NCBI RefSeq assembly: GCF_040412425.1
Contig: NC_089744.1
Coordinates: forward strand, 30,222,001-30,286,000
DNA: 64,000 nucleotides
Direction of reading: 5' to 3'
DNA from: Macrobrachium rosenbergii
Lineage: Eukaryota > Arthropoda > Malacostraca > Decapoda > Palaemonidae
This document shows, piece by piece, positions 1 to 9,611 of the stretch. The position numbers were made by a program, and so were the translations under genes. Numbering within the stretch: position 1 is the stretch's first letter; each line of letters opens with the position of its first letter. The notes beneath the pieces are model-generated. The model was not told the DNA's origin and ran no database searches. It saw only the letters and a program-made list of their open reading frames with translations.

Positions 1-109
1 AGACGGACGAAAAACAACTCAGTCGAAGTTGTGTATCGGAAGCACTTTGTTGCATTACTGTCGGTGGCAATCTAGAGTTTTTAATTTGGAAAAATCACTG
101 ACTTGCTTA

Positions 110-111
<2 letters not shown>
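1..111. other. Unique sequence at window edge
   Basis: Short non-repetitive stretch before the first microsatellite. No coding or RNA signal is visible. Confidence 0.5.

Positions 112-544
<433 letters not shown>

Positions 545-612
<68 letters not shown>
545..612. repeat. (AG)n microsatellite
   Basis: About 34 uninterrupted AG units seen directly. Confidence 0.97.
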
Positions 613-614
<2 letters not shown>

Positions 615-937
615 TCTTACCTTGAGATTTATGGATTATACCTGATATCGTCAATTAGTCTCGGTACACCAACGCACCTGTCACTTTACGTTCGTGAATA
701 CTTGATTTACGACAGTATGAAATGTTTTGTGGTTCTTTTAGGCTACCTTTTATGCGCATGAAATTTGTTTTAATAAACAATCACATGAGCAGAAGTAACA
801 TTTATTCCATTAAGATGGATAAAGTGAATTTTATAACGACTGGTATAGGTAACCACAAGCAAGATATCCGTGTCATCTGGTTCAGCCTCGTCAGTATTCA
901 CGACCGTAAAGTGTCAGGTGCGTTGGTGTACCCAGAC

Positions 938-941
<4 letters not shown>
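613..941. other. Unique sequence, no gene seen
   Basis: A 72-codon open frame at 722-940 has no recognisable domain or splice context. I treat it as chance. Confidence 0.5.

Positions 942-1028
<87 letters not shown>
942..1028. repeat. (TA)n microsatellite
   Basis: About 43 TA units, nearly perfect. Confidence 0.97.
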
Positions 1029-1034
<6 letters not shown>

Positions 1035-1530
1035 GAGGCTATGTGCTGACGCAGAAGCTAGTTTTGATAGGAAGATGCCATAACATCTTAATAAATCTGT
1101 GCAACTGGATCTCAATCATCATGCGAAAACGCGCATCTACAATGACTCTCTCTCTCTCCACATACACAGACACAAAGGCACAAATATTTACTTAGATGCG
1201 ATGAACACCGGAAGCAATATGCAAATGACGTGTCAGACAAATGACAGAATGTGTCACTTAGCATCTGAAGAATCTGTTGAGCAGACCTCTGAAGTCTGTT
1301 CTAAGTAGCCACAAATACCTCATTCAGAAATGATATAATTTCAAACTGTGTCATTTAAGTTTCATGCTAAAGAATTTGGTCTCTATGACCGATAATTATC
1401 CTTGTTAAATTTCTTGAAACTAACTTCTTAAAGGAGAGGGACGCTTGAAACTACCGAGCGAAAGGCTAAAAATATTTAGCAACATCTGCGGGCACATGTT
1501 AGGAAGACGAGGCGCATGAGAATGAACGTC
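1029..1530. other. Unique sequence, no gene seen
   Basis: Mixed-composition DNA. The 69-codon frame at 1099-1308 is not recognisable and lacks supporting signals. Confidence 0.5.
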
Positions 1531-1582
1531 CTGGAGGAGGAGGAGGAGGAGGAGGAGGAGGAGGAGGAGGAGGAGGAGGAGG
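1531..1582. repeat. (GGA)n trinucleotide repeat
   Basis: About 16 GGA units. A pyrimidine-rich stretch with TCTC runs follows shortly after. Confidence 0.95.
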
Positions 1583-2527
1583 ATTCGGCTTTTTTTCTCT
1601 CTCTGTCTCTCTCTTTTAAGTAATCCTTTTCCTCTAATGGAAGAGGAGAGACATTGGCAAAAGAACGAAGATGTGGGCCAGAAATAAGTCCCCAGCAGAA
1701 GATGACTTTTTTCGTTTCTTGTTAATAATTTTCATCTTAGTCGCGCGGGATAACAGGTGAGGAGGCCACGAGTCATTGGCAGGTCTCCCGTTTGTGTGAA
1801 ACGCAAAACTAATTACTGTCACCGGTCGACAAAGAGCCTCTACCTGTATCGGAGTTTAGGAAAAGACAGGGCGAGGTTTATAATTGCCTACGCCGTCCGT
1901 ACAACGAATATGTAGGTGAAGTCGATAAAGCAGCTCGGTCAATAGCTTCACTTGTATCCTTAAGTCAAGCCAATGAACAGATGACAAGGGTAATAGTGTC
2001 AGCCCTTGTGTCAGCCTTACAGAATGCGGGGATAGTTCATAGCCTATAGCATAAATGCTCTCGGTGAGCTGTTTATGAAGCCATAAAAGTACTTTCATTT
2101 GGTCTAAATCCGCATCAGCATCTGCTATGCATTTATCTCTTTGTGGTGGAATAGCGAGTTTCTTCCCCGCGCCCCCACCTTTCCACTTCGATGTGCTGTG
2201 GGTATCTTTATGCCGTCGAGAGATTTTCCCGAGATAGCTTTAAGGCTTTAGGTGCATTCTTCGAAAAAGAATTGGCTTTTTTACCGTGATTATCAGTGAA
2301 AAAAACAAACTTTTTGGTATTCGTATTCGAATTATTTTCACTGTTACCTGAATTCCTCTTTGAAGTTTTGAGAATCATCAAAACAGGCAAAACCTAATTT
2401 CACATAACCCGAATGTTTACTCTCGAGCAGCACCTTCGAGGCTACTCATTGAAAACAAATGTTGGCAATTTCACATGATGAACGTTGCAAGTTATCTTAA
2501 TCAAATCTCCTCCCGATCACCTGAGCT

Positions 2528-2528
<1 letters not shown>
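1583..2528. other. Unique sequence, no gene seen
   Basis: About 0.95 kb of apparently single-copy DNA. The longest open frame, 80 codons on the minus strand at 1856-2098, has no recognisable motif. Confidence 0.5.

Positions 2529-2602
<74 letters not shown>
2529..2602. repeat. (AG)n microsatellite
   Basis: About 37 AG units seen directly. Confidence 0.97.
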
Positions 2603-2605
<3 letters not shown>

Positions 2606-3001
2606 GGGTTTCAAAAAGGTTGAATGATTGATAATAAAGGCTGTGCGGGCTGTGAGTCTGGCTTCTCTTGTGAACGCGGAAGTCAGAGATTAATGAGTCA
2701 AGGGAATAAGGCCTGGCACTAACATTCAGCCAAAAAGACGCCGAATGATCAATTAGATAGCTCGTCGAATATATCCAAGCCTTCGAAAACCGCTAATGGG
2801 GTATTCTATACAAAATATTATCAAGTACAGTGCCTGAATTCGGGGGAAACATCTTATATCTCTCGTGATGTCTGCGGACATTTGGTCACATTGAGTTATC
2901 GTCGATTCCAAGCCAAAAAGACAGATTCAGTTCTTGTTCAGTTAATTCTTGGTGGAACCGTGTATCGTACAAATTTCTGTACGTTGTTAGACCATTTTTA
3001 C
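2603..3001. other. Unique sequence, no gene seen
   Basis: No coding, RNA or repeat signal that I can support. Confidence 0.5.
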
Positions 3002-3063
3002 ACTCTCTCTCTCTCTCTCTCTCTCTCATGGAAGTAATCTGCACAGTCTATCATCTATAATTT

Positions 3064-3109
<46 letters not shown>

Positions 3110-3145
3110 GGGAGTAGTGTGCACAGTATTTCACCTGCAATTCAG

Positions 3146-3201
<56 letters not shown>

Positions 3202-3241
3202 CTCATGGAAGTACTGTGCACAATGTATCACCTATAATTTA

Positions 3242-3275
<34 letters not shown>

Positions 3276-3310
3276 GGAAGTACTGTGCACAATGTATCAC
3301 CTATAATTTA

Positions 3311-3374
<64 letters not shown>

Positions 3375-3409
3375 GGAAGAACTGTGCACAATGTATCACC
3401 TACAATTTG

Positions 3410-3492
<83 letters not shown>
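3002..3492. repeat. Composite (TC)n minisatellite with a 40-bp conserved spacer
   Basis: Tracts of TC alternate with a non-simple spacer of about 40 bp. Spacer copies begin near 3027, 3107, 3205, 3273 and 3373. The last three are nearly identical and share the core TGTGCACAATGTATCACCTA. The first two are diverged. The TC tracts grow toward the 3' end, the longest being about 75 bp. A 163-codon frame crosses the array only because TC tracts read as Leu-Ser, so I do not call it a gene. Confidence 0.95.
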
Positions 3493-3495
<3 letters not shown>

Positions 3496-5090
3496 GCTAA
3501 AGGAATGGCGTTTTTATAGCATGTTAAATTTGATTAATTCATCCATTTTTATGTCTTTCCCCCTTTCCTGGGGAAACGAAGATCACTTTTTTTCTTTCTT
3601 CTCATGGTGACAGCTGACTACTGGGTGAAGTGTGGGGAGGACCTCTGGCTCAGACTATAAAATTTTTTTCCTTATTTAACAAGCTTAGTTGAGATCAAAG
3701 GAGCATCTTCATAGTCAGCAGCCCTCAGCAAACCAGAACCAATTTTATGAATTTCTTGAGCTTCTTCAACCATTTGCTGTGAGTTATCAGGGACTGGATC
3801 CACAACTGAAAGACATAATCACATCATTTTGACGAAGTGACACAAACGAATGTCCGTTTTTCTATAAACGGAGGTCCTGTCTCTGCGACATCTGCCTTGA
3901 AATCTTGGAGTATTGGGAGAGTTTTGGGCAATAGGGAAGTAAGGAGAGATTTTTCAAAACTTACCTGACAAGAGCCACCAAAACTTGAGACAAAGACTAG
4001 ATTACTTTTTGAAAAAAAGAAAGAAAGTATGGTCTTGTTACCCGAAGGTTAGGTAATGGAATTGTCTCTTCTTAGGATAATTATTAGGACAGCGGCTGGA
4101 ATGGTACCAACTGCTCATGATCGGATGAGCCCAAAATATCACTTGTCAGTAGGATAAAGTACAGAGGCTCAAGCAAGGAGGTATTGCAAGAAGAAGAAGA
4201 AGAAGGAGAAGAAGAGTGAGCGAGAGCTCGACGCGCGAATGTTTATGTTGACATTAACGGAACGACGGTAGGGCCAGGCAGTAGGGGGTGGAAAGTACAG
4301 TGAATGGGTGTAGTGACATCTCAACGACGCTAGAAGCTGTTAACGCGACCGAAATAGTCTCAAGACTTTTTAGACGGAACGATTACGAGCATCTGGAAGC
4401 TCCTCGTCAAGAGGATCATTGTTACAGAGGGGAAATAAAGGCCAGAAACTAAGTCGACGCAAAGCAAAAAATGCTAAACTACCAAGAACATAAGTTGGCG
4501 TTACAGAAAGACACAAGTACCTACAACATAGATTCTGCGCTGACGCAATTCGGAACATAAAGTAAACAGACGCTCGTAAATGCAGTGGTATATCAGACGT
4601 TCCTCTTGGTAAAACGTAGTTAAACAGCCTACGAAATTAATACCGTAGTCATCAAAGCGAAAACTGAGATAAACTCCTTGACGAAACAGACAGACTTAAC
4701 AGATCGCAAAGTTTCGCCATCTCTTTTTACGTCGGTCAATATTCAAATTGATTTTCCAGTCTGTAAAGAATATTAAGAGGCCAACGAAGTGCTAAACCCA
4801 GCAGCAAAACAGAATCAAACCAAGGACATACATGAGTCACCATATTGATATTACACGTATTTTTTTTTTTTTAATATTCTGTAGTGAGAGCGTGGGTGGA
4901 TGATAGGTAACTCGGCGAGCCACTAAACTCGCTGGTTTCCTGCGCTCCTCCTCAGGACATAATTTTATTATGTATGGAGAGTGAACTTGGCAGAGATAGT
5001 AGAGCCCTTTATAAGATGAGATATTGAGCATAATTAAGCAAGGGTTGCCAGAAATTCTCGAGGCAAAGAACGAAGGGCATTGCTCACTAA

Positions 5091-5092
<2 letters not shown>
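3493..5092. other. 1.6 kb of unique sequence, no gene seen
   Basis: Apparently single-copy DNA with a short AAG-rich run near 4190-4215 and an 11-bp T run near 4860. Open frames are below 65 codons and unrecognised. Confidence 0.5.
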
Positions 5093-5164
<72 letters not shown>

Positions 5165-5239
5165 ATTTTAATTGATATCGGTTTACAGTTTGAGGCGTCA
5201 CACCTAGAGTCATTGGCGCAAAAACGACATTGGCAAAGG

Positions 5240-5307
<68 letters not shown>
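5093..5307. repeat. Two (AG)n microsatellites separated by 80 bp
   Basis: AG tracts at 5093-5162 and 5243-5307 flank about 80 bp of unique DNA. The 129-codon frame that spans both is mostly Arg-Glu repeats from the AG tracts and is not a gene. Confidence 0.96.
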
Positions 5308-5308
<1 letters not shown>

Positions 5309-5939
5309 CTACTTCATCACCGTATTCACTTCTTCCCTTCTCCGAAGGTTAAGTGCCTCAGGAATGCTATTAAGTTTAAGCCGATAAAAAAAGGTGGACC
5401 AGTTAAGGGATGAAAGATTTACAGGACATAAATTACCACGAAGACCTGAAAGAAGAAGCTGAATAAAATTAACTCAGGAAGAAAAAGATTGAAAAAAGAA
5501 TGAGAATAAATTGGTAGGGATGAAAGGGCGTGATGTTTTCGCGCGCGAGTGCCATATAATTACCCGTCGGTTGGTCGGCTATCAAGAGAGCCTCTGTTCG
5601 GAGTTTACATAATCGACAGGAAGTTGTAAGCAAAAGCTTTCCGTCTGTTTGAAAGCGAAAGGTAAACTTCTCCGGCTAATGCTACACGAAGTTTTCGGGT
5701 GTTCATCACGGAAGTTTTCATTATAAGTCGTTTCGTTAATTTTGTTGATCAAAATCAGTCAACAGGTAACTTCGCATGTCTACAGAGTATCAGGCTGATA
5801 GACTGTTTATTTTTGAAAGAAGCTTCAAGAAATCTGTAACCCTTGGGGATCAAATGTCTTTGTAAAGAACAATAAAGCGAAGGAAGCTCAGGAAAGGTTG
5901 TGTGATACTACATTCAACATTCGTCTTTCATCAATATGA
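5308..5939. other. Unique sequence, no gene seen
   Basis: No supported feature. It ends at the left copy of the target-site duplication of the next element. Confidence 0.5.
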
Positions 5940-5957
5940 CATTTCCAATGTTTAGAA
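5940..5957. repeat. Left target-site duplication of the SINE-like element
   Basis: Identical to 6269-6286 over 18 bases, immediately outside both ends of the element. Confidence 0.9.
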
Positions 5958-6268
5958 TAGAACAGAATATAGAATTTAGGCTGAAGGCCAGGCACTGGGA
6001 CCTATGAGGTCATTCAACGCTGAAAGGAAAATTGACAGCAAGAGATTTAAAAGTTGTAACAAAAGGAAAACCTCGCAGTTGTTCTATGAAACAATTGTTA
6101 GAAGAGGGTGGAAAGTAAGGTGAGAGATAGAATATGAATGGAGGTACAGTAAAAGGAATGAAAGGGGTTGCAGCTAGGGGCCAAAGGGACGCTGCAAAGA
6201 ACTTTCTTGAGTAATGTCTACAGTGCACCGCGCGTGAGGTGCTCTGGCAGCATTAACCCCCTACGGGG
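5958..6268. mobile_element. SINE-like interspersed repeat, copy 1, with target-site duplication
   Basis: A 311-bp element is flanked by an exact 18-bp direct repeat, CATTTCCAATGTTTAGAA, at 5940-5957 and 6269-6286. This is the footprint of target-primed insertion. Four more copies lie at 37788-37916 (partial), 48205-48510, 54585-54838 and 55262-55508. Shared landmarks in order are GGACCTATGAGGTCATTCA, GGAAAACCTCGCAGTTG, GAAACAATTGTTAG, GGTTGCAGCTAGGG and a final CCCCCTACGGGG. The AT-rich left end could be the tail, so the element may be oriented on the minus strand. No ORF of its own is visible. Length and duplication favour a SINE or a very short LINE end; the promoter type is unproven. Confidence 0.85.
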
Positions 6269-6286
6269 CATTTCCAATGTTTAGAA
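6269..6286. repeat. Right target-site duplication of the SINE-like element
   Basis: Exact match of 5940-5957. Confidence 0.9.
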
Positions 6287-6454
6287 CTGAAAACCTGCAC
6301 GGAAGACCTGCAAACGCCCGCGGGTAATGTACTAACAGTTAACATGCGGCTGACGGAAACACGGAAAAGACCAGTTATTTCTCTATAAGACGACTTTTCC
6401 AATCATTATTCTAATGAGGCGCCATGACGACATATATGTTCTTTATTCCAGTTT

Positions 6455-6455
<1 letters not shown>

Positions 6456-6520
<65 letters not shown>

Positions 6521-6540
6521 TAATAATTATGATGATGATG
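6456..6540. repeat. (AAT)n microsatellite with a GAT extension
   Basis: About 21 AAT units followed by a few GAT units. Elsewhere in this window AAT tracts are LINE tails, but no LINE sequence is evident beside this one. Confidence 0.95.
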
Positions 6541-6554
6541 ATAAGGATGATGGT

Positions 6555-6718
6555 TGAGAAACAAATCCACAGTTATTTATGGGTATGTATATTTACAAAT
6601 AAATCTCTACAGAGAGCTTTCGGAAAACAGTTCTAACAGATTCCCGAAAGCTCTCTGTAGATATTTATTTGTAAATAGGCCTATACGTACCCACGAATAA
6701 CTGTGGATTTGTTTCTCC
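6555..6718. mobile_element. Foldback (snapback) element 1
   Basis: Two arms of about 70 bp are near-perfect reverse complements. The left arm starts GAGAAACAAATCCACAG and the right arm ends CTGTGGATTTGTTTCTC. They meet around a loop of about 20 bp. No ORF. Consistent with a foldback or MITE-type non-autonomous element; flanking duplications are not obvious. Confidence 0.8.
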
Positions 6719-6786
6719 ATTTCAAAACTCATGCTACTATGTGTAATTTTTAATTATGGGTAGTAGACCATCTTTCAAGCATGCAG

Positions 6787-7049
6787 TATTGAAGGTGATA
6801 GATGCATCATCTGCATTCAGTTTACAGTTTTCTCTTTCCTCCTGATCACAGTAATTCGCCGAAGTTTGTCATTCTTGGAGAGGAGAGCAGTTGCAAACTT
6901 GGGTAGTTATATGCTCTCCTCTCCTCTCCAAGAATGACAAACATCGCCGAGTTACTGGCAGAATTCAGTAACCTTGAAAAATCAGTGATCAGAAAGAAAG
7001 AAAACTCTATATAAAATGAATGCAGATTTTGCAGCTATCACCTTCAATA
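6787..7049. mobile_element. Foldback element 2, imperfect palindrome
   Basis: Outer arms pair TATTGAAGGTGATA (6787-6800) with TATCACCTTCAATA (7036-7049). Inner arms pair TTTGTCATTCTTGGAGAGG with its near-complement around 6915-6940. The whole interval can fold into a long hairpin with small bulges. No coding content. Confidence 0.75.
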
Positions 7050-7089
7050 ATAATAATTGCAATAATAATAAAATACTGTAATCTTATTT

Positions 7090-7530
7090 GCCATCGATCT
7101 CAATATAAAAACAAGTAAAAAATGCGCCGAAGTTTCTTCGGCGCAATCGAGTTTTCTGTACAGCGTATAATCAAGGCCACCGAAAATAGATCTATCTTTC
7201 GGTGGTCTCGCTATAATGCTGTATGAGCCGCGGACCATGAAACTTTAACCACGGCCCGGTGGTGGCCTATCCTATATTGTTGCCAGAAGAACGATTATGG
7301 CTAACTTTAACCTTAAGTAAAATCAAAACTACTGAGGTTAGAGGGCTGCAATTTGGTATGTTTGATGACTGAAGGGTGGATGATCAACATACCAATCCTC
7401 TAGCCTCAGCAGTTTTTAAGATCTGAGGGCTGACAGAAAAAGTGCGGACACAAAAAAGTGCGGACAGAATAAAGTGCGGACGGACAGACAAAGCCGGCAC
7501 AATAGTTTTCTTTTACAGAAAACTAAAATT
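7090..7530. mobile_element. Multi-hairpin MITE-like repeat
   Basis: Successive perfect or near-perfect hairpins lie at 7123-7144, 7177-7205 and about 7331-7412, with a final hairpin at 7503-7525. AGTTTTCTGTA at 7150-7160 has its exact inverse at 7514-7524, possibly terminal inverted repeats. A short internal repeat, AAGTGCGGACA, recurs near 7440-7480. From memory, similar multi-palindrome repeats are widespread in decapods, but I have not searched. No transposase is present, so any mobility would be in trans. Confidence 0.65.
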
Positions 7531-7544
7531 CTAATGATATTTTA

Positions 7545-8938
7545 CTCCTTACTTTACTCTAGATGTTTAAAACGTTAATTCTATCCCTCAGCAATCAGGA
7601 ATATCTCAAAACCGTTTTTGTAATATAACAAAGGATCTATATACATATATATGTATATATATATACACTGTAATAATTTGCTTAATTTTTATTCTTGGCC
7701 TTTTAAGGTAAATTCCTTTCAGTTATTTTCAATTTGATTTTCTTTTTATGCCAGAAGAAAAGCTGGTTAAGGTTCTTCTCGCTCCCACAGAAGTGTTTTT
7801 TTTTTGAGTGGTGCCTCGCCCATGAGAGTTTCTTTTGTTCTTTTTTCATGTATTTATTTGGCTGGATTCTTGTTTGGTGGTTCCCTGGTCGTTGCCTCAC
7901 GTTTCGTGGGGACTGTTTGGCGGACTTTGAGGCAGTGTGTATTCCGCTCTTTGGCTTGGAGGTTTTTGCAGGCTTTATTCACGCAGGATGCTACGCTGGA
8001 GATTTCCTACAGTTTGAAGGCCTTTGTTGTATCTGGGGACCCTCCCTTCTTCCGTGTTACAGAAGACGTTGCTGGCGTTCCTCTGCCTGGAGACGTTGTT
8101 GCAGCTCCGCCCCTTCTGGTTACTGTAGGGCATCTTTGTTTCGGTCGGACGCCCTTCGCGTGCCTTCTGGAGGGCACTGCCTGTGCTCCCCTGTATCTAC
8201 TGTACGCCTTTGCATCCTTGGACTCGCCTGTTGCCCTTGGAGGGACAGCCTGTCTTTTCTCTCGTCCTGCTAACCTCCGGAGTCATGAAAATGCCGGATT
8301 CTGTTTTGATAGCCGGTAAGGATATAGACTGTGTTCAATGTCTGTAGACGTTGCTGACGCGTGTCAGTGTGTTGTATCCTCCGGTTGCAAACTCCTTGTG
8401 ACTCCAGGACCGTTTTTGGACAGCCATGTGTGTGTAGTGCTGCCACTCCTATAAATCAAATTCAACGGGCTATTACCCTGGGCGTGGGTTAACTGATATT
8501 CGATATCGTCAATATTTTTACTAATTTGTTATGTATGTAAATATTAAAGGTTGATTTGTAAAATCTAGGGTTAAGGCTCTTCACCCTTTCATTCTCTCCT
8601 GTTAAAGTTTTCAGGGCTTTCATAGGAATAGGTTGTTTTCCTTCCTCCTCCTAATTATTGTCTCTCGTTCTATCGTGTGAAAGAGTTTATTTTAGGAGAA
8701 GGTTATTATTTGTGCACCCTTATCCAGTTCTTTTTGTGGGGTTTCATTGGGTTTTGATTAATTTTTTGTAATAAATAATTAAGACCGTTTAGTATTTTTC
8801 GTTATCCTCTTTCAGTGTTTTTCTCTGTGTTTTTGCTGTTAGTGATCTCGCCCCTTGGCTTTAAATCATCCTTTGTGGCACTGATCTTTAAAAGTTAAAA
8901 AGAGCCTGCTCTTGACACTTCTTAAATCTCAATTTTTT
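7545..8938. other. Region of unknown nature carrying overlapping long ORFs
   Basis: The 7.7-8.35 kb part is richer in G and C than its surroundings and stays open in two plus-strand frames: 179 codons from 7734, and 171 codons from an ATG at 7804. The 171-residue frame begins MSGASPMRVSFVLFSCIYLA, a Met followed by a hydrophobic run that could act as a signal peptide or membrane anchor. The rest is Ala/Pro/Leu/Cys-rich with no domain I recognise. No splice sites or poly(A) signal can be tied to it. It may be a retroelement leader or LTR-like segment, an orphan gene, or chance openness. Confidence 0.4.
7804..8319 (+). CDS. Hypothetical 171-aa ORF, possible signal-anchor protein
   Basis: The reading frame starts at ATG and runs 171 codons with no internal stop. 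Residues about 8-32 are hydrophobic (SFVLFSCIYLAGFLFGGSLV). The remainder has no recognisable family. A second plus-strand frame is open over nearly the same interval, so the openness may come from base composition. There is no TATA box or intron signal that I can link to it. I list it as the only non-repeat ORF of this size in the first 9 kb. Treat it as weak. Confidence 0.2.
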   Translation: MSGASPMRVSFVLFSCIYLAGFLFGGSLVVASRFVGTVWRTLRQCVFRSLAWRFLQALFTQDATLEISYSLKAFVVSGDPPFFRVTEDVAGVPLPGDVVAAPPLLVTVGHLCFGRTPFACLLEGTACAPLYLLYAFASLDSPVALGGTACLFSRPANLRSHENAGFCFDSR

Positions 8939-9107
<169 letters not shown>

Positions 9108-9135
9108 CAGAGCAAGTGTTTCTCTCAAATTAATC

Positions 9136-9228
9136 GCCAGGGTGCTACCAGTTGACCCAGAGGGTTTGGGGCTCAGTTGGTAGCGCCCTGGCCTTTCATC
9201 TAAGAGACTGGTGTTCGGTCTCGATGTA
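9136..9228 (+). mobile_element. tRNA-like (SINE head or tRNA pseudogene) sequence with inverted partner
   Basis: GGGCTCAGTTGGTAGCG at 9168-9184 resembles a tRNA D-arm/A-box. A degenerate B-box-like GTGTTCGGTCTCGATG follows about 27 bases later. The A-box side is preceded by its own near reverse complement (9136-9158 against 9168-9192), giving a head-to-head hairpin. The acceptor stem does not close and the B box departs from GGTTCGANTCC, so this is not a working tRNA. Confidence 0.55.
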
Positions 9229-9242
9229 AGTTAGAGAAATCT

Positions 9243-9394
<152 letters not shown>

Positions 9395-9611
9395 TGAGTT
9401 TTCGCGTGTGTACAATATTTTGTTCTTTTCTACAAAAAAATAATGACCTCGAAAATGAGTTTAAATCTCACAATTTTCGATCACTGTTTAAGTGTTACTG
9501 AAGCATACATGAAACCAAAAATATAGTGAAATAATATTGGGCAAAAAAGGTTCCACTGAGTTCACTTTCCTTAATTTTCGCCTTATAAAGATTTTTTTTT
9601 TATTTTCTTAC
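9395..9611. other. Short unique junction before the satellite
   Basis: AT-rich DNA that grades into the first diverged satellite monomers near 9612. Confidence 0.5.

Noticed and set aside
3119..3610. 163-codon frame in the TC minisatellite
   Set aside because: It is Leu-Ser repeat from TC tracts with spacer copies. No gene signals.
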